A DNA stretch of 64,000 nt from Rallus limicola. Lineage: Eukaryota > Chordata > Aves > Gruiformes > Rallidae. The stretch lies in contig JAKCOZ010000015.1 of the NCBI GenBank assembly GCA_022605955.1, positions 6,267,287 through 6,331,286 of the forward strand. The letters run 5' to 3'. The notes below the pieces were generated by a model that searched no databases, was not told where the DNA came from, and saw only the letters and a list, made by a program, of their open reading frames with translations. The translations under genes were made by a program, and so were the position numbers. Positions within the stretch are counted from its first letter, which is position 1; each line of letters begins with the position of its first letter. Shown here piece by piece: positions 29,701-43,397 of the stretch.

Positions 29701-31124
29701 ATATGTGGTGTTTTGAAAATTAAGAGTTCAAACCTTCTTCAAAAAGGCTCAGTAGGTGCTGGTTTGGGGAAGTATTTATGCTTTCATGCTGGCTTTATCT
29801 TAGTTGCATAAAATAGAATATTTAGCGATCAGGGAATAGTTCTTTGTTGTGTGCAGGTTGTCCATTGGGGGACTTTCCTAATTGAATTGTTGGAGATTTT
29901 AATATTTGGAGGGAAAAAAAAATCAAATGTTATTTGACTTTAAAAATATTCTTTCTCCTGCTTGGAGGAAAATAATCTGAAATTGAGAGTGTCTTTGCTT
30001 GTTTGGACTTGTCAGTCTTGACTGAGTGAAACAACCTCTTAACTGTTTGTTTTGACTGAATTTTTCCTTGTAGTCAAAAAAGTAATGTTATACCTGACCA
30101 TTGTTTCATTTACTATAGTATTTGTTCTGGTGTTGTTTATAGGGAAGTCACATCTTTGAATAGGTATTGAAACCCAGTTTCTAATTAAAATCAAGGTTAA
30201 CGTAAAGAAAAGGGGCATTTTGCAAAACGACTCTGATAATATGTGATACAGGCTTCGTTTGTATGAACCTGAACAAAAATGGTTCTGCTGTTGTGAAGAG
30301 CAAACTTTTAGCCATAAACATTTCCAGCTTTACAAAACAATGGTCCTGATTGTCCTCTGTTGAGCCCGAAGGTGGTGAAGTGTCAGGGTGTTTACATCAC
30401 CAGTTCATCTTCATCCTGAGAAAACTTTTATGAAACCTTAGTAGGTTTTGTTCTGAAAGTGATGACATTTCACACTTTCACCCTTGTATCTAACTTAAAA
30501 GTTTTTATAAATATTCCCCGTAACCTAATGAGTGCACAGCACATGGAAGACAAGTGTCTGTCTGTCTACGCATGCAACGCTGTCAGGTGCGAGAAGGCAA
30601 AAGGGTGAATTCCAGCAGCCGGAATCCACAGTCATTGTTTCTTACTGTTAGTTTACACATACAGCATTCAGTGGGGCAGTAGTAGTCAATCTGACGTGCC
30701 TGCGAGCAGGGTGTGTTACAGCTAATACCTGCAAGGTCCTTCTGTGCAAGACGTAAATGCTCATGCCTCAGCTTTGATTTGTTTCTTCATCTGTCAGAAG
30801 ACGTAACAGAGCTTTTGCAACTGGTTCCTTAAAAGTGGGAGTAATTCTTTAGAGAGTGAAGACAGTGGTGACATTAGTTCAGGCCAAGGAGAGGCTTAAA
30901 ATGGAATGAGTTTCCTTTTCAGTTGCGTGCAAAGTATTTTTGCCATGCTTGAATGAATGAGACCCGAGGAGAGGTCACCCATAGGCTGCTCAGGGGTCTT
31001 AGAGCTGTTGTGATTGACTGAATGAAATATTATCAGCTCTGTTGCTTTAGCAGATGTGCCTGTCTCACCATCCAGGATGGATCACAGTGTCTTCCTCCAT
31101 CTCTGTGTCATGTCCTTCATTTAG

Positions 31125-31360
31125 GAGGAGAGGTTTTCAAGATCTTCCTCCCTTCTTCAAGTACCTGAGGGGTGTGTGTAGACAAAATATGGTGACAGAC
31201 CAGTTGCAGGATGGGAAATTCTGACTTGATATAAGGAAACAGGTCTGCTTTTTTTATTTTTTAATTTTTATCATGAGGGTAGTCGAATACTGGATGGGGC
31301 AGAAAGAGGTTGTGGGATCTTTGTTCTTAGAGACACTCAGAATTTAACTGGGTAGGGCCT
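31125..31360 (+). mobile_element. Degenerate CR1 LINE fragment
   Basis: The order of weakly conserved blocks follows the CR1 3' region: a 'tacctgagggg' block, 'ggaaattctgacttgatat' resembling the CR1 'aaattccgactggatat' stretch, 'catgagggtagt' and 'gagacactcagaatttaac' resembling the 'gagatattcaaaacc' stretch. The copy is clearly more diverged than the 37-kb one and its ends are fuzzy. Identification is by eye from general knowledge of CR1. Confidence 0.5.
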
Positions 31361-32472
31361 AAGCCTGGTTTCCTTGTCCCTGCTTAGTGAGGGGGTTACA
31401 GTAAAGGACCTCCAGGTGTCCCTGACAAAGCTTTCTATAATTCTAAGTAAAGATATAATAATTTCTGGAGAAGAACACACATTGTGCAGAAATCTGTCAC
31501 TGTGCTCAGTTCTTGTACTTTGCTGAGTCTGCACTTCTGAAAGATCCAATCACTTAAAACTTTTGAGCTGCACTGAAAGCTCATATTAAGCATAAGTATT
31601 TAGCTGTGCTTTTTACCAGCAATTTGATTTTAATGATTAGTTCAATTTCTTTGATATAATTTAAATAAAAATAATTTGAAAAATGCATGGATCTGAATGG
31701 AGTTCATGGCATGGAAGGGTAAATGGTTTTACTGCAGTAGAAACACGCTGATTTTGCAGATGATTAAACGCTCAGAACCTTGCTACCTTGGTTGCTTTTA
31801 AATACAGGACAGCTGTTACCCACTTCAGTTATTCATAAATACTACTTCTGAAATTGGAGGCTGTGTTTACACATTAAAAAAAACCCTACTTTTTGCTAAA
31901 CTTCAGCTTGATAATTGCTAGAGCTCTCTGGTCTGATGGACCTACTGCTTTCCCCTGCAGCAAAGCTGCTGTCTCTGTTTTGTCAGGATCAAGTTTTGGC
32001 AAATAATTGCTGTGCAGTTTTTTTTATTTTAATTTTTGAAAAATGGCCTACTGGACAGTGTTGTTTCCATCTCTCCCTTCCTTTTTGAAGGAACAATTTA
32101 TGCTCACAGTTCTGGTGGTTTCTGCTGCTGGGAAGAGACCAAGAATTTTTATGATTTTTTTGTATTTACTCATGAATAGAGTATACAGTGTGTCCGACCA
32201 AGGCTTGTTTTCAGCATGGTAGGAGAGCCCAACACCTAAATCTCGCAAAGCAGAGCTGACCCTTCTGTTTGTGCTTGCTATCAGTTGTTCTGTGACTTAA
32301 GAATTATGTACTGTAAATACCTAGGTTTTACAAAATTGTCCTTAAAAATAGTGCTAGACCAGTTACTGCTGGATTTAGACAGCTTATTCACATGTTGCTT
32401 TCTGTCTTTGGAGACGAGGGACCTTCTAATTGTGTTGAATGAAGCTGAACTCTACTTATTACTAATAAACTT

Positions 32473-32513
32473 GTATGTTTAATAATAAGTAAACTTATTA
32501 GTAAGAAACATAC
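32473..32513. repeat. AT-rich inverted repeat (hairpin)
   Basis: GTATGTTT at 32473 pairs with AAACATAC at 32506-32513, and an inner TAATAAG/CTTATTA pair encloses a short loop, with a small asymmetric bulge between the two stems. It would form a modest stem-loop. No known element was recognised. Confidence 0.55.
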
Positions 32514-35500
32514 AGGGCCAGTTTTGAACACATTGAAAATCTTACAAGGAAGCCAAAGGAAATTTTGCTCCAACTTACGGAGTGATGCAGTCCAAACCTT
32601 CCTTGATCAGTTTGAAAACTGGCCCAGCTTCTGTGATTTTCAAGACTAACTGAGCAGAGTTTCTTGACTGAAGGGTAGCAGGTCTGGTGAACTCAGTAGT
32701 TGTGTAATATCATGAGCTCCACTGTGATCTATGTAACCTGCTTTTCCTACAAGTCCTGCGCAAGAGGGCTCAAACAAAAACAAATGTTAAGCTGCGTTGA
32801 GAAACTAATACAAAGTTCATAACTTAATGTCTACAGCTACAGCAAGAACTTCAGCAATTCATAATACAAACTTCTGACTTTGGTTTGCCAGTGTGGGCTG
32901 TTCTCATGTCCCATGGAAATTCCAAGCTCTGCGTTTCTCAATTAACAGTGCTAATTGGTGCATAGGTTGACAATTTACATCTATGCTCTGAGTGATTATT
33001 GTATGACATTAATACAACCTTATGCAGCGTTGAACAGTCCATTTAGTTCATGCACATTTTTGAGTTTCCCCTTTAGAGTCTCACAACACGAATAATTGAA
33101 AATTGGTTCTAGTTAGGCCTGCTGGAAACAGAATGAGAATTAGCTTGCTATTTCTAGGTTAACTGGGAGTGAAGTTGTAAAAAATACAATTGGGTGTAAA
33201 CTGTGTGAGCCTTGTTTAAACTGTAGTTTTTTCACTGCACACAAAACAGTAAAAAAGCCTGGATAATGTGTCCTAGCACCTGAGGGTTTGTGTCTCAGTG
33301 TGAAATGGCTTTCAGCTTACTTGGAAGATTTCTGTTCCATACTCAGTTTGTGTATCTGTGTGCTGTGAGTACGTGTACATTAACTACTGTAACTTTTTTA
33401 TAATCAAGTTAAACTGTGAAAGAGCCTTACTTTTCTGGGCTGTTTTTCAGGATGCATCGCAGTGCTGAAACAGGCAAATCTTAAACCCGGTGTTAAAACG
33501 AGTTGTGTTTTCTGTCCTCTTGCTTAGCCTAGAAATAGACAGAAATAAATATAATTGACTTCAGCTACATTTAACTATTTGCCCTAGGCTACTAAATTAA
33601 CTTTTCCATTCTCTGAACAGTTACCCTGACAAGAAGTCCCCCCGTTTTCCTGTTCTTAATTCTTGCCTGACCGTGTGGACTGAACTGTGTGACTTAACAG
33701 TAAGACGAGGTGCTGTGTGTTCCTTCCCAGTCATAAGACATATCGCCCTATTCCAGGAAACACCACCCACTATTGTTTTCAAGACTTTGCAGACCTTGTG
33801 TACGTTAGCTAATTTAATTGTGATACGGTAATTAAAACCAGAAGTTCTTTTGCTCCCCACAGAAACATTATTCTTTTTATAATATATATTTAAATTTTAA
33901 GACCAATTAAAATATTCATATTTACATGTAGCACTGCTAGAAGTAGATAGGAGAATATGTTCAAAAACTATATAGACACTTTAATATACCTGTATTGTTG
34001 ATAGAATATTTGGTGGTTCTTGCTGTGTGACTGGCTGTTAGCAGTAACTGGTTTTAGATGGGATAAACACACAGTTGTTTCAGGTTAGCAATTCCTTATT
34101 GACAGAGCCATCCCTGTGGCTTTTTAGAATGTTGAATATTATTCACTGATTTCTTCCTAACCAGCCATTTACAGATGGTAAGGTGCTGGTTTTTTTCAGG
34201 GGTGTTTACATCGCTACAACTCATTTTTAATTTTGCATTTTTAAGTAAAAAGCTGGTTTTGCTTAGTTCTCAAATAAAAAGCCTTGTCATAATGGAAAGG
34301 AGATGAATTAAGTATTAAGAGTAAAGAATATGTGCTGGTCTTCATGCCTATACTGGAGACAGCAAGATGTGGAAACTGGTATTTACAGAATACTCTGAGC
34401 TTTCCAAAGTCTGCAGAAATTACAATTCTGAAGAATTCATGCATGTAAATAAGCAAGATATAAACAAGATTACCAGGAATGCTGGACTTGTATTAATCTT
34501 TCAAAGCTGTCTGTGCAAGACTCCTACGAGCTATGAAATGGTAGCATTACAGATCTGCTTTTAACTGATCTCTTCACCTGTGAGCTTGGCAATGTGTCAG
34601 ATTGTGTATATAGGAGAAATGGTCGCTGCCTCTTCTCTTCTTCCTGGAAGCTTTCAGATACCCTTACACCTCAACTTCTGTTTCTGTCTGTGAGTCTAAT
34701 AAACTTTGAAAATAGCGAGTTACCAGTGTTGTGTATAAGAACACGGTGGTAGAAAGCCATGGTGGAAAAAATCCTATTTTCCACTTTAATTAGTGCTTAG
34801 TACTTGTAGAAAGTAGTGCTAATAATACCCTGGGCAATTTTTTTTTTGGCTTCTTGGTTTTCACTGAAGCAATAGAATTAATTTCTGAAAATAAATATTA
34901 TAGCTTGTCTTGAAGACGATTCTTTTCTCAAGGGGAAAACCTTGGCAAGTTCATGAACTCCTTCCAAGAGCAGGATTAAGATCTTGATGTGCCAGATTTA
35001 TCAAAGACATTATTCCATTAGCGAAGATGAGAAAGAAAATGCGAATGGTATTGTGAAGTCTTTACAAGCTTCTGATGTGAATACTTGCATTAACAAGAAT
35101 ATTGTATAATGAAATCTGGAGAATATGCTCCAGTGCTGTTACCTCTGCCAAGGAGCATCGTTGTGTATTTCTGCAGAAAAATATGCCAAACACTGAGATG
35201 AGTCTATGAGTTTGAAAATAAATATTTTGATTGGCCATGTCTGTAAAATATGTTTTAATTGATTTTATTAAGACTGGCATTCTTCCAAAACTGCTGCACA
35301 AACACTTTGGGATCTGATCCTTCATCGTTTAAATAATTGCCAAGATTCCAACCGACTTCAAAGAGAGCAGAATTAAGATCTTAGTCACCAAAAGACACAT
35401 TTTGATATTATCTCATAAGCAGGAGGGTCACACTTGTTTGAAAGGCAGAAACAAGCACCTGAAGGGAAGTGGCAATTGGCTAAGAGAGTCTTCTTCCTTC

Positions 35501-37029
35501 GAGTCAACACCGAAGCATGTATTATTTTCCTTAGGGAAGGTAGCGTAATGTTCAAAGAGGTGGTCTCTCATTAGGCGTGCTGTTAGGCCGTCAAGTGCTA
35601 CCAATTTGCACTGAGCAAGGAAAGTCCTTCAGTGTTCCAGTTACCCAGTTATTTACTGATTGCTGCTGTCTTTCTTGGCCCCTGCAGTTATTCTCAGTCT
35701 GGAGTCCATGATGTGGGACAGCCAGCTAGCGGTGACATAACTGTGGCAACCTAAGGAATGGGTGCAGCGAGGTTTGTGGAGAAGGTGTAATGTCTTATAT
35801 TAGATGTACTGACATAATTGGAGAAGCAAGAGAATCTCTTGATGCCCAACATTTACATGGAAAGGAAAAGCTGCAAAGTTGAGTCTGGCTGATGCTACAT
35901 TTGCTCTGAGGCTGAACAGTAGAGCTTCTCCTCGGCTTCACAGTCACCCAGTTATTCCCATTTGCCTTGTTTTTCTGGTGTGAACTGGTTTTAGATTCTA
36001 TTTGGTTTTTTATTCTTCAAAATTACTTTCCTAAGTAATTTCACAGTGCAAATTGATGAACAGTTATATTGGCCTTCACTAAAAGCACTATATTCTTCAG
36101 CAGTAGGCAAGAGTGAGCAAGCTGAGAGCTTGTTAGGCTGATACCTCTGCCAAAGCCTACAGCTCACCCAGGCTACAGCTGGAGTTTGAATTTATCAGAT
36201 GATTGGAGAGAATTAAGTGGTCAGGCCTAAATGAGGAATGTGAGCTCAGAGATGGTTTGATTTGATGGAGAGAGATGGATTATTTTATGAAAAATGGTTT
36301 GTTGTTAATAACTGGATGCTTATCATATTCCACACAGCTTTGAGTGTCTGTCATTATCTTAAGACTGTTGGCTGTAATACATTTTCTGGAAAATCTGTCA
36401 TGGAAAAAACCCTGCCTAAATAGAACTCTCTATTGACTTCCTCTTCCCAAATCTACTGCATCTCCTGTCCCTTCCTGTATCTTACTTTCTCTTCTGAATC
36501 AGTGATGGCAGCTATACCCATTTAAATTTACCAGGTTAAACATAATCTTCCTGCATTATTACAAGCTGTGCACCAGATATTGCAGTCACGCTGATTAAAT
36601 AGATAATTACAAGATCATTATTTTTGCCTCTTCATGCTACTGCTCCCAACTCAGGGTTTGCTATCTGTAAGAAATCCATTTAAGAATCATGGCTTGAAGA
36701 GAAGATCACAGACACCTGGAATTTTATCAGTTGCTACTCTGCTGGAAATGCTTTGAATGTAGAGAAGTATCAATAAATAGGCCGGAATATTCTGTTTCCA
36801 GGAAGATGGGTAGCCAAAAGGAGAGCTGATGGGGAACAGTGAGGCTTTGTAAGGTACATGCCTATGGTATCCATCCATAGGCAGCACAGCCAAAATTGTC
36901 AGTGCTGTGTCTCAGCTCACGGATGGTGACATCTGACTGCAATAAGGGACATAGAGGGTGTAGGAGCATCCCTGGTGGTTTGTTGTGGGTTGGTTGTTTT
37001 TTTTCAGAAACTTCAGTATGGTTAATTGA

Positions 37030-37420
37030 AAGGCTGAGTGAGCTGGGACTGTTCAGTCTTGAGAAAAGACGACTAAGGGGGGACCTAATTAATGTTTATA
37101 AATATCTTAAGCATGGGATGCAGGGGAAATTGGCCAGCTCCTTTTCAGTGGTCTGTGGAGACAGGATAAGGGGCAAATGGCTGCAAGTTAGAGCATAGGA
37201 GGTTCTGCACTAACATGGGTAAGAACTTTTACACAGTGAGGGTGAGGGAGCCCTGGGACAGGCTGCCCAGGGAGGTGGTGGAGTCTCCTTCTCTGGAGAT
37301 ATTCAAGACCTGTCTGGACGCCGATCTGTGCAGTATGAGCTGGGGAGCTGCTTTGGCAGGGGGTTGGACCTGATGATCTCTCGAGGTGCCTTCCAACCCC
37401 TACAATTCTATGATTCTATT
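37030..37420 (+). mobile_element. CR1 LINE fragment (~390 bp, 3' part)
   Basis: A well-preserved CR1 3' segment. It runs through the 'gggactgttcagtcttgaga' block, the 'gacctaattaatg' block, 'acacagtgagggtgag', 'aggctgcccagggaggtggt', 'gatattcaagacctgtctgg', 'ttggacctgatgatctc' and 'ttccaacccctacaattc', and ends in the 'tatgattctatt' tail. It is the least diverged CR1 in the window and the best single marker of avian origin. It is 5'-truncated with no reverse transcriptase coding left. Confidence 0.93.
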
Positions 37421-38815
37421 AGGAGGAGGCTTAATGTTAGTAAAGATTTTAAGATGGACTCAATAACCTGAGGTAGAGAAACTTACTTTCTTTCATTTCA
37501 AAGTCAGAGTGTACAGAAGTTTATGGGGAGAATGCTCGTAGCATCCAGAGACCCAGCTTTATAGGTAAGGGTTTCTGATTTTTGATGGCTCCGGTTAAAC
37601 AAACAAACAAACTGGTTTTCTCTTGAGCCAGAGCAGGGAATTTCATTCAGCTGTGAAGACAGCTGATCTGCCTTGGGGCAAGACGTGTGAAGAAACAGAT
37701 GTTCAAAAAAGGAGCACTGGGGAATAAGAGAACTGAAATTTCCAAATAAGTTTATAAATAAAGTATGTGAAAGCTTACTGTACATAAATTAAAATCCAAT
37801 GTAGGCTTACTGCGTGTTACGTAGTGTCTTAAAGGGCTCATCGAGCTAGCTTACTGGTTTTGCAGACACGGTCTTGTTTCAGGCTTGTACTGTGACAGTG
37901 AATGCCATGTTCCTTAAGTGGTTGCACATCATGCATATATAAAGTGTATACTTTTAAATGGAATGTTACCTGGAATTTTCCTGAGGTTATTTTGATTGTA
38001 TTAGTGCATTTTCTGCTCATACAAATAATGACAGCATGGGTCAGAACATTTAGAAATTCAAATTGCCGCTGTGGTGTTGTGAACTCCCTTTGAATTTTAC
38101 CAACTCCTGAAACACACTCTACAGACCTGATAATGTCTCCAGTGATGAGTATTACTTCTTTGGTAGTGAAGTAATTCCTCAAGATGAAGTAGGTTACTGT
38201 TTAGGCTTTGTCATGTAACTCTTGGGGAACACTTACATGCATCATGGTTGTGATTTTAGGTATTGTAATTGAGAAGCTTCATTTGGGTATGATTTGGATA
38301 TTCTCAGGTGCTGTGATAAGCCACTGCAGTCTGTTGGCGTTGTATGTCTGTCTGTCCTTAATTCAAATTTATATGCTGTCAAAACTCCAGTATTTTACTG
38401 CTGAAATGGTACTCTGGGAGATAAAAAAATCTCCTTACCTTGAGTGTGTGGATCAGCACAAAGCACAGCGGTTTGGGATTGTCTCGAGCAATGGTACTGC
38501 TTTGTTTCCTTGTTGGGTGCTTCTTTGCACTGCTCTGAAGAAAGGAAATGCTGATTAAATAAGCAGTAAATCTATATCAAAGACATAGAATTGTTTCCAG
38601 GGACATTTCTTCATCTTTATGTTGTAAGAATAATTATGATGAATTTGATTTGTAATTACTGCCAGAGCAACAGTTCTGACTCTACTCAAAATTCTGTCTA
38701 GTCAACAGACAGAAGGTAAAAATTATGGTGGGATAAGTCTGGGCTTCCACAGGAGAGAAGAATTATGTTCTTGCTTGCCTGGTGCTAACTACAGAGCTTT
38801 CTCTTGTGTCGTTCC

Positions 38816-38870
38816 ACACCCCCCCCACCCCACCCCCAATTTTCCTTCCTCCCCCCACTCTATAGCCATA
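38816..38870. repeat. C-rich low-complexity tract
   Basis: Several runs of five to eight C residues broken by A and T (ccccccccaccccacccccaa and similar), continuing as a pyrimidine-rich stretch. Simple-sequence DNA in the intron. Confidence 0.8.
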
Positions 38871-41800
38871 AGCGCTTTGTCGTGTTGACACTGGCAATCG
38901 AACTGTCTTGCTTTGAGTATGAAAGAACTACTTTTATCATTTCTTATATGCAGCCTAGGGCCAAAACAGACAAAGCAATTTGAAAGGACTGGGTTCAGGA
39001 GGAGGCTGGAATTCCCATTGTACAGCCCTTGGGAATATGACTTCAGTAACCAGCTCTGAAGCAGTTATTTATCACAATGACAACTGCTGGTCATAGTCAG
39101 CTGAGTTCCATGCTCTTTGATGGTGACTAGCTGCTTCTCATCAATTCTTAAAAAACCAAAAATGGTTTGTTGTGATCAGAGGTGTCAGGAGACACCTGTA
39201 TTGTTTAATCTGGTTCTGAAACATCAGAGCCAATTTTATTCCATGTTTCTTCAAGAAGTTGGGCTGGTTTGTTGTTTGGACGCCTGTAAAGAAAAGCCTA
39301 GCTCTTCAGGCAAATGTCGTATCAATACTGAATGAAGCCTGCTTCCTCTCAGGGATTACCTTTGTGTGGCACTGGTATCTTTTCATGTCCAGGGTTCTCT
39401 CTTCTATTACCTCCCTTATGGCACTGTCCCTCCAGACAGTGTCTGCTCTGTACCGGGTTTACCTGTGTTTTGTTTAATTGTAGCGCTTACTCGGTCTAGT
39501 GACCAGACTTTCAGCTTATCTTAAAAATAATTTTCCTTTATATCGCTCTATCTTTTTTTAAATTCTCCTCAACTATTAGCTTGCTGATACCTTTCCTTCA
39601 TTGCTCAGCCTTTCCAGGCTGTAGTGACAGTGGAATCCCAGTTAATATCTTTCTCATTCCAGTTTCTGTGAACCTCTTCTCATGACTCTCCTGTAACTCA
39701 TTTTTCATAGAGCTGTCACCTGTAATCAGGCAACCTTCAACCTCGCCGCTCTTCGATTTCATCAGTTTGGTGCTGCCTCCTCTTGCTTGCATCTAATTTG
39801 CCTGTTTGGTGTGGATTTGTAAATCAAGGTGACACCACTGTTTTCACAAAGTAACAAAGATTACTTTTATTAATGTAAATGAACCATACTGTGTAAGTCA
39901 GGGAACACAACTATATCCCCTCTGCTAGATTCTGCTCATCTGATGTTCTTTGAGTCCAGTTCACAAGTACAAAGAAACACAATAATTACCCCATTCCCAT
40001 GGTGTTTTAATAAACCATAGTCTTCTGTAAGTTGGTACTTCTAATCTTTGTGTGTGAAGTTTTATAATTGGAATAGCTTGGAACTTGCTCTGCCCTTGGA
40101 ATGATTTGCTGGGGTTTGACTTCTTGTTAGTAGCAATACCATGATTTCTACAAAAATTCCCCTAAATGAAATAATGTGATGTGCCAGCTTTGTTCTTGGA
40201 CTCATATGAATTTGATTTTTCCTTGGTGTGGGAAAAATACTAGTCTGAAGATAAATCCCTTCTTGATTGGCTGCTGTAAATAGAGCAAACAGCAATTGTT
40301 TCTAGGCTAATGTCACTGATGTTATCACTGCACCAGATTAGAACTTGACTGCAGCTTGGAAACATCAGTAGGGATATACCATTCCCTTTATTCACCCTGA
40401 TCTTCCAGGTTTTTTGCCTTGTGAAAACCAAATCCTGCTGTTATTTAATGGGACATGAAGCCTAGACATAATTACCTGTTCTGAAGGGTTGGAATTTAAA
40501 ATATATTTAAATGATTTATTACATTTATGTGTCTATATTAATTCAGAATTTGTTAAAATACAGATAAATAACTTAAGGTGCCACCTGATACAGTGTCTTT
40601 GTCACCTGCAAGGCTAAAGCTTCTTCAGAATGCAAAATAAGTCTGAAGGGAGGAGGTATGTGTTTCTATACTAACATAATGGTTCCTCATGATTCCAGAC
40701 CAGCCCTCCTCCATAGACAACCTGTATTTCAGTACACCTCTCGGCTCTGGGAGCTGTACTGACCCTGCCTGAGACAGAGATCCAAACACACTGAGATTTG
40801 TATGCCAGTTTCTATGTGGTTTTGTTTTAATATTGCTAGCTGGCTGGACCATAACACAGTCTTGTGGAGCAAGATTGACCCACATTGAAACTGTCACAAA
40901 CCCACTCTTTGACCTGTCGTTTCGTAGTTGGCATATAGGTACATCTTAAAACCCCTTCCAGAAGGGTGACAGAGGTAGCAGAGAGGCTGTGTGTTGGAAA
41001 TTGAGGTACCACCACAAAAGCAGGAACACTGTCTGGCTGTTTGTAGAGCACAGGACTGGGTTTACTCCTTGCGTAGTTGATTTACATGAGATCCACCTCA
41101 GTGCTGTCTCTAAATGCCTTTTCATATTGTGCAACACATCTGTGGGTGAATTACTTTTGGCTGTTTTGGAACCTGGATTGAAAAACAAAACCAAAAGCTT
41201 GCTCCAATATCTTATGTAGAATCCAAATTACCTGCCCCATCCAAACCAATTCGAATTTGTTTCTGCTGCTGCCGGTTCTAGCTGCCATGCTGTGGTTCCC
41301 TGCGAGTTTTGGGTAGGTTATTGCTGTCCTCATTGGGCACTCAAGCTTTGAATGTGCTTGTTTTGAAATTTCACTGAGGCATACTTAAACTCTTACAAAA
41401 TCCCTCACAGATGTGAGTGCAAGTGTGTTGGCACTGAATGTCTACCAGGTCTCTCAGATCGACTCTCTGATTTGCTCCTTTGTGAGCTTCTGGTAAAAGA
41501 TTGTCTCTTAGTTAGGTGTGTGGCTGACTGGTGCACTGCTGTCCCTGTCTTTGGAGGTCTGGCTGGAGGAAAGACCTCTAAAAACAGCCTTCAAGAACTG
41601 ACTGACCTATGTGGAAAGAGACTGTGCAGATATGTTGTAATATCCTTCCCGCTTCAGACATGACTAAACAGACTTTGTCTGCTCTGAACAATTAAGATGT
41701 TTGCCAGTGAGTGCAGGGCCCCATGCAAGTTCCAGCTTGTTCCCAACTGGTAGAGGAGTTTTTCAGTTTGTGCAAAATTGTTCTAGCTGTTTATGTACTC

Positions 41801-43397
41801 TTCATTTTAGAGTCTGCTGAAGTTCTTTAACTTTTCAAGGAACACAGTAGTCTTTGCATAGATAAAAACACTTCCAGTTTTGGGATTCTTCTAGTTTTTT
41901 TCATTCCCAAAGATCAGCACTTGACATGGCTGAAGAAGCAAACCCTGCTTTATATGAAAACCAAGTAAAAAGACCCAGTGCTGTTTATTCACAACCACAA
42001 CAGTTTTCCTGTCATCATGACTCACAAAAAGTATTTTAGAATCTCTGCTCAGAATTTCGCTTTAATGTGGAGCCTCTTGAATGTGAATTTAGAGCCCTCC
42101 AGTGCTGTCCTGGGCATGCCCATGGCACTGAGGACTGATGCTGTGTAACTGATGTCAGGGGAAATTTGTAACTATTGAGTTAAATAAGACATGGAACAGG
42201 GAGGTTGCTAATGAAAGCTCTAAGAGAGCTTTTATGGGTAGGTTTATTGTGCTCACTAGGTGATTGCTGTGGGTAGTGGCCCAGCAATAAGTTACTATAG
42301 GTGTGTGACTGTCTCTGAAGGTGTGTCTGCCAGCGGGAGAAAACCGCTGTCTTGAGAGCAGTTCTAAGAGTCATTTATGTGCTGAGGTAGGCTGACAAAC
42401 CGGATATGTTTTCTCCAAGGCAGACCTGTTTCCTCTCGGCTTCCTACCCTTGTCTCTGTCTCACATCTATTTGGTAATTAGAGATTTTTTCAGAGGCTAG
42501 TGAGTTTGAAATATTGAATGCCCTTCAAAGAAACCATCACCAGAAGTGAACCATACAGATCCAATTCCGAGATATTATTGTTAATGGATTGGGGTTGGTT
42601 TTAATCTCTCAATATTGTTGGTTAATGTTATGGAACTCTTTCTGTTGTTGAAATTTTAATTGAGCTGTATTACTACAAAGACAAAGGAATACGAAAGTTT
42701 CCATGAGCAGCTACTTCCTTGCATCACCCAGAGCAACAATATTTAGATACCAGGTCAGCAGGAAATGAGCACATCAAACTATAGCAGCTAATGGTTTGTC
42801 CTTCAGAAACCTTTTGAACTAGAAAACAATTCCATGACTTTCAAAAGAAGAATTAAAGTCACGTGTTTGTAATAATTATGGATTACTTGTTCTGTATTAA
42901 AATAATTAGAGAGTATTTAGTTAAAACTTTGCTACCTAGGTACTTTATCTGGAAATGGAACATCTCCATGGTGCATGCTGAGCAGCACATGAAAAAGAAA
43001 TGCCATCACCTCTTTCACTAGCACTGCCCCATTTCCCCCCAACATGTAATCTTTAAACTAAATAAAATTACAGGTAAGCCGCTAAGCCAACTGGAGTGTT
43101 TAATTCTTCATGACAAATACAGCTAAGTCTGTACAGTAACATACTAATGTTGACGACACTTGAATTCTATTGCCTACCTATTAGGTGCTTTATTACAGAG
43201 TCCTAGAAAGCCGAGACTGGAAGGGAACTCCAGACACCATGGCCAGCTTTTTCCTCAGTGTAGGGTTGAAACTGGGACAGCTTGTCCCAGTCCATCATGT
43301 CTAGACAGAAGTTCTCTTCTTGCAGCTTATGCCCATTGCCTTTTCCTTTTTCTATATGTACTACACCAGAGTCTGTTATCTGATTCTACACGGGATT

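Noticed and set aside
37504..37564. Possible 61-bp exon with 'tttcatttcaaag' acceptor and ATAG|GTAAGG donor
   Set aside because: Its phase (0 to 1) would break the frame into the well-supported 59358 exon, and the peptide is not distinctive. It could only belong to an alternative transcript.
38208..38558. 116-residue + strand frame with hydrophobic N-terminus
   Set aside because: No splice or promoter context and no motif. T-rich DNA readily yields such hydrophobic frames.
43198..43300. Segment resembling the avian 'ggaagggacct' repeat motif
   Set aside because: Similarity covers too few bases to assign to CR1 with any confidence.
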